From CAJQND01 sp051010055 (GTDB taxonomy: Bacteria > Pseudomonadota > Alphaproteobacteria > Rhizobiales > CAJQND01): a DNA stretch of 17,249 nucleotides. This document shows positions 7,393 through 14,854 of the stretch, one piece after another. The notes beneath the pieces are model-generated. The model did not search any database. It worked only from the letters and a program-made list of their open reading frames with translations, and had not been told where the DNA came from. The position numbers and the translations under genes are program-made. Positions within the stretch are counted from its first letter, which is position 1. Each line of letters begins with the position of its first letter. Where the stretch lies: contig JBPCVY010000204.1 in the NCBI GenBank assembly GCA_051010055.1, positions 1 through 17,249 on the forward strand, given 5' to 3'.

Positions 7393-9050
7393 TATTGACG
7401 AGGAAACTTACAGCACAGCGGCTACGCCTCGCTTCCGGTCTCATACTTTTTGCCTTTGCGCTTACCCATTATCTCAATCATTCCCTCGGGCTTGTCTCTG
7501 TTGATGCCATGGAGGCATTCCGCAATGTGCGGATTGCCATCACACGATCGCTACCCGGCACCACTATTTTGTGCCTTGCGCTAGTCATCCATATTTGCCT
7601 TGCCCTTTATAAAATTGCCGAGCGCCGCAACCTTAAAATGAGCGGATGGGAAGCCGTCCAGCTTCTGTTCGGCCTTGCCATTCCGTTTCTGCTGTTCCGC
7701 CATATCATCGGCACCCGGATTGCCCACGAACTGTATGGGGTCGACGACAATTACCACTACGCCCTGTGGGCCATGTGGCCGGGCGAGGCCTATATCCAGG
7801 CAACGCTCATATTGCTTGTTTGGATTCACAGTTGCATCGGGTTGCATTTCTGGCTGCGGCTGAAGCCTTGGTATCCGCGGTTAGTGGGGGTATTTCTGGG
7901 TGCAGCTGTTCTTATACCTGCAGCTGCATTTGCCGGGTTCACGGTTGCCGGCAGGTCGATAAGGTTCACATCCCAGTTCAAAAACCCGTTCACCAGTGAA
8001 CAGCTGGCCACATTACAAGCGGCCATGAGCTGGGCGTTGTGGGGCGCGCTCATTGTGGTATCAGCACTTGCTATTTTCCGCATTGCCCGTGCGGTAATTT
8101 TCAGGCTCCGCCGGCGCATCAAAGTTTCCTATGCGGATGGGGCTGAAATAACCACCACGGTTGGCCCGACATTGCTGGAAATCTCCCGTAGCTTCGATAT
8201 TCCCCACGCCAGTGTGTGCGGCGGGCGGGCGCGCTGTTCCACCTGCCGTGTGCGGGTATTGGAGGGGCTGGACCACCTCGACCCACCGGGTGAACAGGAA
8301 AAGGCCGTTCTGGAACGGGTCGGCGCCGGTGAGGCAATCCGGCTGGCCTGCCAGCTCAATCCGAAGGACAATATCTCGATTGCCACCCTTTTACCGGCAC
8401 AGAAAGTGCGCCCCGGCGACGCGGTGGATTACGACAAATACACCTGGGGGGTCGAGCAGACGGTAACGGTTATGTTTGCAGATTTGCGCGGCTTCACCTC
8501 GTTATCGGAAGAACGCCTGCCCTTTGATGTGGTTTTCCTGTTGAACCAGTATCTCGGGCAGATGAGTGCTGCGATTGAGGATTCAGGAGGATATGTCGAC
8601 AAGTTCATCGGTGATGGGATTATGGCACTGTTCGGCATGGGAACGTCAACACAAGAAGGCGCGCGCCAGGCCTTGCGGGCAGCACGCGCCATGGGCGGAG
8701 TGCTGGATGCGCTCAACCGCAGCCTGGCAGCTGACCTGCCAAAACCGTTGAACATTGGCGTCGGGCTGCACACAGGGCCTGCCATATTGGGCCGGGTGGG
8801 CATTTCGGCGCGCCGTGGCGCGACCCAACGCATTACAGCCCTGGGCGATACGGTGAACACCGCAAGCCGGCTGGAAGCAGCCTGCAAGGAGCTGGAAGCA
8901 CAACTGGTTGTGTCCGCGGATACTCTGAAAGCTGCCGGCATTAAACTTGATAAGAAGTATCAGGCCATGATCACGGTCAAAGGCAAGTCTGAAAGCGTCG
9001 AGGTGGCGAAGTTCACCCGCGCGCTCAACGCTCCCGCACCGGAAAAGTAG
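7389..9050 (+). CDS. cyaC: CyaC-type membrane adenylate cyclase with diheme-B anchor and 2Fe-2S domain
   Basis: A 553-residue inner-membrane class III adenylate cyclase making cAMP from ATP. Residues 1-240 hold about six membrane helices with histidines placed as in diheme-B succinate:quinone oxidoreductases: H27/H31 (first helix), H68, H105/H113 and H147/H153. Residues 245-335 form a plant-type ferredoxin domain with C277, C283, C286 and C321. The catalytic domain (about 355-545) keeps both metal aspartates (D365 in FADLRGF, D409 in GDG), the adenine-selecting K405 and D487 (LGDTVN), and N490/R494 (NTASR). This layout matches Sinorhizobium meliloti CyaC, reported as a quinone-responsive diheme, Fe-S-containing cyclase. 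The start is a TTG at 7389 overlapping the CNBD stop (TTGA); TTG 7395 is an alternative. Its end is one base from the convergent ugd stop. Confidence 0.93.
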   Translation: MILTRKLTAQRLRLASGLILFAFALTHYLNHSLGLVSVDAMEAFRNVRIAITRSLPGTTILCLALVIHICLALYKIAERRNLKMSGWEAVQLLFGLAIPFLLFRHIIGTRIAHELYGVDDNYHYALWAMWPGEAYIQATLILLVWIHSCIGLHFWLRLKPWYPRLVGVFLGAAVLIPAAAFAGFTVAGRSIRFTSQFKNPFTSEQLATLQAAMSWALWGALIVVSALAIFRIARAVIFRLRRRIKVSYADGAEITTTVGPTLLEISRSFDIPHASVCGGRARCSTCRVRVLEGLDHLDPPGEQEKAVLERVGAGEAIRLACQLNPKDNISIATLLPAQKVRPGDAVDYDKYTWGVEQTVTVMFADLRGFTSLSEERLPFDVVFLLNQYLGQMSAAIEDSGGYVDKFIGDGIMALFGMGTSTQEGARQALRAARAMGGVLDALNRSLAADLPKPLNIGVGLHTGPAILGRVGISARRGATQRITALGDTVNTASRLEAACKELEAQLVVSADTLKAAGIKLDKKYQAMITVKGKSESVEVAKFTRALNAPAPEK

Positions 9051-9051
9051 T

Positions 9052-10374
9052 TTACTTTTGGGGTATTACCACTGGCCGGCCAAGTGAATGGTAGTGGAAA
9101 GGCCGGGCCGCCATTTCCTCAAGAGTGAAGATATTGCGCAAATCAATCATCACCGGAATGCGCATGGCCAAAGCCAGCGCCTCAAGATCGAGCCCGCGAT
9201 AGACGTTCCATTCCGTCAGGATGACGACCCCGTCTGCATCTTGTGCCGCCTCAAGGGGACTGTCACACCATGTGACATCGGAAAAAGCCCCCTTCGCGGC
9301 TTCCATCGCCACAGGGTCGTGGGCGCGGATTTCAGCACCTTCCGTTTGCAGGGCCGGAATGATGGACAATGACGGCGCTTCTCTGATGTCATCTGTGTTG
9401 GGCTTGAAGCTGATGCCAAGCACCGCAATGCGTTTGCCGTTCACATCACCGCCAAGGCAATCGCGGATTTTATCCGTCATACGCTGCTTCCGAAGCTCAT
9501 TGACTTCAATGGTTGCCTCAACAATGCGCATGACCACATCTTCCTCGCGGCCAATTGCAGCCAACGCCCTGGTGTCTTTGGGAAAGCATGAGCCGCCATA
9601 AGAAGGCCCGGTGTGCAGATATTTCGGGCCGATGCGGCCATCGCGCCCGAGAGCATCAGCAACTTCGGTGATATTGGCGTCTACCGCCTCGCACAGATCA
9701 GCCAGTTCATTGACGAAGCTGATGCGCGTGGCAAGGAAGGCATTGGTTGCGTATTTGATGAGCTCGGCGGTTTCAAAGCTGGTGAAGATCACCGGCGCAT
9801 TGCGCAAGTACAAGGGACGGTAGAGGGCTTGCATTTTCTTACGGGCGCGGGGTTCATCAACACCGATGATCACCCGGTCAGGGCGCATGAAATCCTCAAT
9901 GGCAGAACCTTCACGCAGGAACTCCGGATTGGCGGCCGTGGCAAATTCAGCATCCGGGTTGGCCTCGCAGATGAGCCCTTCAAGCCTGCGCGCTGTGCCA
10001 ACCGGAACCGTCGATTTGGTGACAACCACGGTAAATCCATCCAATGCCCCGGCAATATCTTTTGCGGCCTGGTCCACATAGGCCATGTCCACAGCGCCAT
10101 CGCCGCGCCTTCCTGGAGTGCCGACAGCAATGAAAACAACATCAGCCTCAGCCACCGCACTTTTGAGATCAGCAGTAAACTGCAGACGCCCTTGCGCGCT
10201 GTTGGCCTCGACAAGGTGCTGCAGTCCCGGCTCGTAGATCGGTATCTCGTTCTGCTGCAGGCGCGCAACCTTGTCCTCATCCAAGTCGACGCACGTCACC
10301 GAAAAGCCGAATTCGGAAAAGCACGCTCCCGACACAAGCCCCACATAGCCACTCCCAATCATGGCAATTTTCAT
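9052..10374 (-). CDS. ugd: UDP-glucose 6-dehydrogenase
   Basis: A 440-residue NAD-dependent cytosolic enzyme oxidising UDP-glucose to UDP-glucuronate, the precursor for acidic polysaccharides and for UDP-galacturonate or UDP-xylose. The N-terminal Rossmann motif is IGSGYVGLVSG (6-16). The family signatures YEPGL, AVGTP, NPEFLREGSAI and LIKYATNAF (K207) are present, and the catalytic cysteine is C263 in YGGSCFPKDT. The C-terminal domain includes LGISFKPNTDDIREAPS. The length is normal for the family. The ATG at 10374 is preceded by GGAGGGG and a good promoter (10405-10433). In rhizobia the same enzyme is often called RkpK. It lies inside the cyclic nucleotide cluster, convergent with cyaC and divergent from the MBL gene, which ties that cluster to glycan precursor supply. 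Confidence 0.96.
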   Translation of the reverse strand: MKIAMIGSGYVGLVSGACFSEFGFSVTCVDLDEDKVARLQQNEIPIYEPGLQHLVEANSAQGRLQFTADLKSAVAEADVVFIAVGTPGRRGDGAVDMAYVDQAAKDIAGALDGFTVVVTKSTVPVGTARRLEGLICEANPDAEFATAANPEFLREGSAIEDFMRPDRVIIGVDEPRARKKMQALYRPLYLRNAPVIFTSFETAELIKYATNAFLATRISFVNELADLCEAVDANITEVADALGRDGRIGPKYLHTGPSYGGSCFPKDTRALAAIGREEDVVMRIVEATIEVNELRKQRMTDKIRDCLGGDVNGKRIAVLGISFKPNTDDIREAPSLSIIPALQTEGAEIRAHDPVAMEAAKGAFSDVTWCDSPLEAAQDADGVVILTEWNVYRGLDLEALALAMRIPVMIDLRNIFTLEEMAARPFHYHSLGRPVVIPQK

Positions 10375-10404
10375 TTCCTGCCCCTCCGGCTGCCTAAGTC
10401 ACGA

Positions 10405-10433
10405 ATAAGACCAAACAGCACATATTTCGTCAA
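10405..10433 (-). promoter_or_regulatory. Candidate sigma-70 promoter of ugd
   Basis: On the minus strand TTGACG (10433-10428) and TCTTAT (10410-10405) are separated by exactly 17 bases. The -35 box matches consensus at five of six positions and the -10 box at four of six. Transcription would begin near 10398 and give a leader of about 24 bases containing the CCGGAGGGG ribosome binding site (10389-10381). Confidence 0.55.
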
Positions 10434-10482
10434 CCTGACACATGAATTCCTCTGCACGAATTGTGCTTCTTTATCTTTCTGC

Positions 10483-10513
10483 GTGACATTCTCGTAAACT
10501 TCGAGAAAATACT
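10483..10513 (+). promoter_or_regulatory. Candidate promoter with an inverted repeat filling the spacer
   Basis: GTGACA (10483-10488) and AATACT (10508-10513) are 19 bases apart. The spacer is exactly an inverted repeat, TTCTCG-N7-CGAGAA (10489-10507). This would drive the MBL-cyclase operon. Long spacers filled by a dyad are known from MerR-family-regulated promoters, but no regulator gene of that kind is seen here, and the hexamers are only moderate matches. Confidence 0.3.
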
Positions 10514-10559
10514 CTGGAGGGAACAGCAAACTTTTGGCGCGGTTGGGGAACACTACGAT

Positions 10560-11390
10560 ATGGCGAAGGGCGAATTCTACGTACGGTTCTGGGGCGTACG
10601 GGGCAGCTTGCCTTCCCCTGGACCGGACACAGTGGAATTCGGCGGCAACACGCCATGCGTGGAAATGCGCTGCGATGACCGCGTGATTGTGTTTGATGCA
10701 GGTTCTGGCATCAGGCCCTTGGGTGAGGCGCTCTTGAACGAAAATGTTCACAGCCTGGATATGTTCTTTTCCCATTTTCACTATGATCATATTGGCGGGT
10801 TGCCATTTTTTGCCCCGTTCTACCGCGATGAAAACGAAATCACCGTTTGGGCCGGTCACGGGCGCGGTGAGGAGATGGCGAGGGATGTGTTTGAGGGCTT
10901 TATGAAGCCGCCCTTCTTTCCCGTTCCGCCGGAAATATTTCACGCAAAGCTTGGCTATGAGGATTTTGAGCCGGGAGACGATATTGATCTGGGCGATGGA
11001 ATTCTCATCAAGACAGCGGCGCTGAACCACCCAGGCGGTGCGGTCGGCTACAGGGTTGAATATGCCAGCAAGTCGATTTGCTACATCACTGATACAGAGC
11101 ACGTGCCGGGAAAACTTGATGAAGACGTGCTTGGCCTTATCCATAACGCGGATGTGATGATTTACGATGCCACGTTCTGTGATGAGAATTACCCGCAATT
11201 CGAGGGTTTTGGCCACTCTACCTGGCAAGAAGGCGCACGCCTTTGTGAAGCCGCCGGCACCAAAACATACGTTATTTTCCACCACCTGCCTGCAATGAGC
11301 GATGAAAAGCTCCGAAATCGAGAGAAAGAAGCTCAAAAGCTCCGTAAAGGCAGCCTTGTGGCGCGCGAGGGAATGATCATCGCGCCCTGA
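10560..11390 (+). CDS. Metallo-beta-lactamase-fold hydrolase
   Basis: A 276-residue metal-dependent hydrolase of the MBL superfamily (COG1235/PhnP-like branch). It begins FYVRFWGVRGSLPSPG and has the family phrases FGGNTPCVEM and DAGSGIRPLG. The dinuclear metal ligands are visible: H72, H74, D76 and H77 in SHFHYDHIGG, H157 in LNHPGG, D178 in ITDTEH or D203 in IYDATF, and H219 or H242 further on. The ATG at 10560 is where homology-like sequence begins; the frame extends upstream to 10461 without family features. GGGGAA lies about ten bases before the start. The gene is 19 bases ahead of a class III cyclase. MBL-fold enzymes include cyclic nucleotide phosphodiesterases, so removal of the cyclase product is a reasonable guess, but the substrate cannot be read from sequence. 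Confidence 0.88.
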   Translation: MAKGEFYVRFWGVRGSLPSPGPDTVEFGGNTPCVEMRCDDRVIVFDAGSGIRPLGEALLNENVHSLDMFFSHFHYDHIGGLPFFAPFYRDENEITVWAGHGRGEEMARDVFEGFMKPPFFPVPPEIFHAKLGYEDFEPGDDIDLGDGILIKTAALNHPGGAVGYRVEYASKSICYITDTEHVPGKLDEDVLGLIHNADVMIYDATFCDENYPQFEGFGHSTWQEGARLCEAAGTKTYVIFHHLPAMSDEKLRNREKEAQKLRKGSLVAREGMIIAP

Positions 11391-11409
11391 AAGAAGACTG
11401 GGACAGACG

Positions 11410-12792
11410 ATGAATAGCCTGACGCAAACCTCCCCTACCCTCCTGCAAAAACTGAGAACGGTTTTGGCAAACGCACTGCCAAGCGAAAATCTCACCCGGT
11501 TGCCGCGCAGGATTGTCGAGACTATCGAACGCCAGGACCAGGCCAGCGAAGTGCTGGCGCGGCTCATCCAGCTCACCGTCGTAACAACGATGGCTGTTCT
11601 TTATCTGGTTTCACCGAAAACCGATGCAGGCACCGAATTTTCCCCGGTGCCGTTTGCCCTTGCCATATACTTTGCCCTGAATGTTGCAGGCCTCATCTGG
11701 GCGTTGAACCGGGGCCTGCCGAACTGGGCGGTGTATAGCTCGATTTTCTTCGATATGAGCCTGTTGATGGTTCTTATCTGGAGTTTCCACATCCAATACC
11801 AGCAACCTGCCTCGTTCTATCTCAAGGCGCCAACTATCCTCTATGTGTTTATTTTCATTGCCATAAGGGCGTTACGGTTTGAATCGCGATTTGTGCTGGC
11901 GGCTGGATTTACCGCCGTTGCTGGCTGGATTGCGATGGTGCTCTACGTCATCACCGTTGATCCCTCAAACACAATGATCACCCGTGACTATGTGGAGTAC
12001 CTCACCTCCAATTCGATCCTCATCGGGGCTGAACTGGACAAGATTATCTCCATCATTCTGGTGACGTTCATACTCGCCCTGGCCCTAAAGCGCGGCCACG
12101 CCTTGCTGGTAACAGCCACAAGCGAACAGGTGGCGGCAAAAGATTTATCGCGCTTTTTCGACCAGTCCGTTGCCTCGCAAATTACCGGCTCCGACGATGC
12201 CATTTCCGCAGGAGAGGGGGTAACCCGGCAAGCAGCCATATTGAATGTGGACTTGCGCGGTTTCACGCCCATGGCCGCCGGCATGCAAGCCGGCGAGGTT
12301 ATGCGCACGCTAACAGCCTATCAAAGGCAAATTGTGCCCATCATCCAAAAACACGGCGGCACCATCGATAAGTTTCTCGGTGACGGGATAATGGCAACCT
12401 TCGGGGCCCTTGCCCCAAGCGAAACCTATGCAGCAGATGCACTACGGGCCATGGACGACATCATGGCCGGCCTTGATAGGTGGAATTCTGTCGAGGGGCT
12501 GAAGAATTTTAACACGACCATTGTGAATGCCGCGGTGGCAAGCGGACCCATTGCGGTTGGCGCCGTGGGCGATGAAAACCGCCTGGAATATACGGTTATC
12601 GGAGCGGCGGTGAACCTTTCCGCCAAGCTTGAAAAACACAACAAGGCCGCTGGTTGCCGCGCGCTCACAACTGCTGAAACCTACCGCAAGGCGGTGGAAC
12701 AAGGTTACACTGTGCCCCACAGTCCGCAGTTCAAGCGCCAGCTGGTGGATGGCACGAAGGAGCCCTCGGAACTGGCGATTTTGCATATTTAG
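11410..12792 (+). CDS. Six-helix membrane class III nucleotide cyclase with altered active site
   Basis: A 460-residue membrane cyclase. Six hydrophobic segments lie near 52-68, 79-98, 106-127, 140-153, 160-182 and 211-228. The linker DLSRFFDQSVASQI (245-258) is typical of rhizobial cyclases, and the catalytic domain covers about 272-460. Both metal aspartates are kept (D281 in NVDLRGF, D325 in LGDG), as is the adenine-selecting lysine K321. The second base-selecting residue, normally Asp or Thr, is Ala399 (IGAAVN). N402 is present, but the transition-state arginine is Lys406 (NLSAK). Lys at that place occurs in rhizobial relatives; the Ala is odder. Activity or substrate choice may therefore differ from CyaC. 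The membrane part lacks the four-histidine heme pattern, so it should sense something else. It follows the MBL gene by 19 bases. Confidence 0.9.
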   Translation: MNSLTQTSPTLLQKLRTVLANALPSENLTRLPRRIVETIERQDQASEVLARLIQLTVVTTMAVLYLVSPKTDAGTEFSPVPFALAIYFALNVAGLIWALNRGLPNWAVYSSIFFDMSLLMVLIWSFHIQYQQPASFYLKAPTILYVFIFIAIRALRFESRFVLAAGFTAVAGWIAMVLYVITVDPSNTMITRDYVEYLTSNSILIGAELDKIISIILVTFILALALKRGHALLVTATSEQVAAKDLSRFFDQSVASQITGSDDAISAGEGVTRQAAILNVDLRGFTPMAAGMQAGEVMRTLTAYQRQIVPIIQKHGGTIDKFLGDGIMATFGALAPSETYAADALRAMDDIMAGLDRWNSVEGLKNFNTTIVNAAVASGPIAVGAVGDENRLEYTVIGAAVNLSAKLEKHNKAAGCRALTTAETYRKAVEQGYTVPHSPQFKRQLVDGTKEPSELAILHI

Positions 12793-12800
12793 GGTGCAAC

Positions 12801-13547
12801 TCACCCGAACACCGCCCGTGCCGGCAACCAGATGGCGGCGTGATGCGCCGCCACCACTGCACTTAGTTTATCCAGAAATGCCCAGGCGGCATCATCATGC
12901 ACCAGATGGTGGCCAAGAATGCCAACGGGCAGGCCAGCCGGCGCGCGGCTTTCAATATGCCCGGCCAATTCGCGCACAAGTTCATCGTGCGGGCGGCATG
13001 TGCGTGTTCCGCGCCAGTCGATGAGGTCGAGTTGGCTGTTGGCAATACTCAATTCGTCCGGCGCGTGGACTTCTTCCTCGCTGCCAAAGGCGGAAAGCCC
13101 CTGAAATCCAAGCCCGGGTAGCGCTGCGATCACTTCTTCTGAAATCCGGTTCCATGGCGGCACGAGCACAGGCCGGGCTCTATCGCCGAACATGTCATTC
13201 ATTTTGCCCACGCCCTTTTTCAGCTCAGCGCTCACACTCTTGAGCGGCCGGTGGTTTCCCAACTCCATTTTCTTTTCATCTGCTGATGCGTGGCTTTTAT
13301 GGGCCCAGCCATGGACGCAGGGACACAGCCGTTCTGTTTCAACCAAAAATTCCTTCAGCGTTTCATCAGCAATTGCCGGAACGACCGCCAATAAAATGTC
13401 AGTTGTTGCATTTCCCGCCCACTCATCAAGCTGGCGCAGGGCAGGCGTGTCCGATACGGCATCATCGTCACGCATCCAGAAGTGTGCAGTGGCGTTTTCA
13501 TCGCCAATCCGGTTCAGAGCATCTGTGAGGGGCGAAAAATCACTCAT
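12801..13547 (-). CDS. Polysaccharide deacetylase-like protein (CE4-like)
   Basis: A 248-residue protein with the divergent motifs of the polysaccharide deacetylase (NodB/CE4) fold. MRDDD (D27-D29) corresponds to the usual FDD metal/base motif. HGWAHKSH (H79, H83, H86) gives the HxxxH metal pair, followed by the KKxELG phrase. VPPWNR (about 129-134) replaces RxPY, and GHHLVHDD lies near the C-terminus. No signal peptide is seen, so it appears cytosolic, unlike most secreted deacetylases; it might act on a lipid-linked or nucleotide-linked sugar. The ATG at 13547 overlaps the upstream glycosyltransferase stop as ATGA. A start at 13559 lacks spacing for a ribosome site. The end is eight bases from the convergent cyclase stop. 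Confidence 0.8.
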   Translation of the reverse strand: MSDFSPLTDALNRIGDENATAHFWMRDDDAVSDTPALRQLDEWAGNATTDILLAVVPAIADETLKEFLVETERLCPCVHGWAHKSHASADEKKMELGNHRPLKSVSAELKKGVGKMNDMFGDRARPVLVPPWNRISEEVIAALPGLGFQGLSAFGSEEEVHAPDELSIANSQLDLIDWRGTRTCRPHDELVRELAGHIESRAPAGLPVGILGHHLVHDDAAWAFLDKLSAVVAAHHAAIWLPARAVFG

Positions 13548-14656
13548 TGTGCACCCCATCCCTCACAAGCCTTACGCAAGGCCATATCGAGCCTTTGAGC
13601 GGCCATTTCGAGGCCATGATTGGCAAACACATAATCCTTTGCCCCTTCCCCAAGGCGCGCGCGCAGGCTTTCATCGGTAATAAGCCTTTCGATCGCGCGC
13701 CCATATGCGGCCACATCGCCTTCTTCTGTGAGAAGGCCGCCAACGTCATCTCTCACCACTGAAGGCACCCCTGCGGTTTCTTGCGCAATAACTGGCAATG
13801 CGCACCCTTGTGCCTCCAGATAAACCATGCCGTAGGCTTCCCCGATGCCGGGCCAGAGAAAAACATCGGCACTTGCAAGGGCGCGCCTTAAACCCTCTTC
13901 ACTCAGTGCGCCGCGCCAGAACACACACTCCGGAGAAAAGTCTGAAAACGCATCGCGCACCTCATCTTCTGCCGCCCCGCTGCCTGCAATATCCAGAACC
14001 CAGTCATCCCCCTTAACGTGCTCAAGGGCGTTGGCCAGGAACCTGTAGCTTTCAAGTTTCACATCGCGGCGCATCATGGCGGCCGTAAAAAGCCGTGCCG
14101 GCCCGCCGCCACGGGATTGCCGTTCTGGAAAATCCGCTAAATCAGTGAACGGCGGCAGGTGAACCAATCTCCGCTCACCGCCGCAGGCAACCGCCAATCC
14201 TTCCCTGTCGCGGTCAGTCATATAAAAATTCACCACCGCCTGGCGGAGCCCGTCGCGCACATCATCTTGCGCTGCGCCCCAGGGCCCGTTTTCGCGCTTT
14301 CCCGCATAAGATGCCTCTATGGTCGCGTAATGAATGTTCAGCTCTTTGGCGATCGCAGGGCCAATCCAGTCCGGGGATTTATAGTAAGGATGGTATGTGA
14401 GCCATAGATCCGGGGTTATGCTGCCGGCTTGCCCCCAATCTGCAAGAATGCGCTTTTGCTCATCTTCAGCCTCGGCGCGCAGGTCATTTTCCTCAAAATC
14501 CTCACCGGACAGCAAAAACACCCGCATGCGTGATGCCAGTTTGACTTCATGGCCCGCCTCCTCCAGCGCACGCACGATAAGCCGCGCCATTTGCCGGTCA
14601 CCGGAGACAACGGGATGGTCGGGAGATTTCAGCGGGGCATAGAAAGCAATACGCAT
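13544..14656 (-). CDS. GT4 family glycosyltransferase
   Basis: A 370-residue GT-B retaining glycosyltransferase. The N-terminus MRIAFYAPLKSPDHPVVSGD is typical of GT4 enzymes. The C-terminal donor domain has LFTAAMMRRDVKLES, then DVFLWPGIGEAYGMVYLEA with a complete E-x7-E (E273 and E281), and CALPVIAQETAGVPSVV. The ATG at 14656 is preferred over the TTG at 14662, which adds only two residues. It is the first gene of a two-gene minus-strand operon with the deacetylase-like gene, coupled by a four-base ATGA overlap, so the two should work on the same glycan. No transmembrane segment is evident. The sugar specificity is unknown. Confidence 0.9.
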   Translation of the reverse strand: MRIAFYAPLKSPDHPVVSGDRQMARLIVRALEEAGHEVKLASRMRVFLLSGEDFEENDLRAEAEDEQKRILADWGQAGSITPDLWLTYHPYYKSPDWIGPAIAKELNIHYATIEASYAGKRENGPWGAAQDDVRDGLRQAVVNFYMTDRDREGLAVACGGERRLVHLPPFTDLADFPERQSRGGGPARLFTAAMMRRDVKLESYRFLANALEHVKGDDWVLDIAGSGAAEDEVRDAFSDFSPECVFWRGALSEEGLRRALASADVFLWPGIGEAYGMVYLEAQGCALPVIAQETAGVPSVVRDDVGGLLTEEGDVAAYGRAIERLITDESLRARLGEGAKDYVFANHGLEMAAQRLDMALRKACEGWGAQ

Positions 14657-14662
14657 TGCCAA

Positions 14663-14854
14663 TAATTACCATGTTCACAAGTTCTGCCCAGACCATCTTG
14701 TCGATTTATTTGAACCATCGCAGTATCTCGATTTAAACTTCCCTGTAAGCTTGTATTGCGCACGGAGCGTTTTTACGCTTATCTCTAGAAATCCAGCGGG
14801 CAGGCGGAAATTCTGCTCCAATAAGCAAGAAGCGATAATGAGGGAGAGGGAAAA
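14663..14854. promoter_or_regulatory. Divergent intergenic region, promoters of the glycosyltransferase and binding-protein operons
   Basis: This 192-base space is the longest gap of the window. On the plus strand the candidate boxes are TTGTCG (14698-14703) with CAGTAT (14721-14726), or TTGAAC (14710-14715) with TTAAAC (14733-14738), each 17 apart. A small hairpin AGCGT-TTTT-ACGCT occupies 14766-14779 in the probable leader. A purine-rich ribosome site AGGGAGAGGG (14841-14850) precedes the ATG at 14855. None of the promoter boxes is a strong match. Confidence 0.35.

Noticed and set aside
9613..10497. 294-aa open frame on the plus strand
   Set aside because: Antisense shadow of ugd, which has every family signature.
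10375..10559. CRP-type TGTGA-N6-TCACA operator ahead of the cyclase or ugd genes
   Set aside because: I looked for it because of the cAMP context and found no convincing match; GCAC-N5-GTGC at 10454-10466 is too short to call.
10371..11576. 401-aa open frame on the minus strand
   Set aside because: It is antisense to the MBL-fold gene, whose metal-binding motifs are clear on the plus strand; the minus translation shows no recognisable domain.
12792..12806. GGGTG-N5-CACCC hairpin between the second cyclase and the deacetylase gene
   Set aside because: The stem is only five pairs and no T run follows on either strand, so I did not call a terminator.
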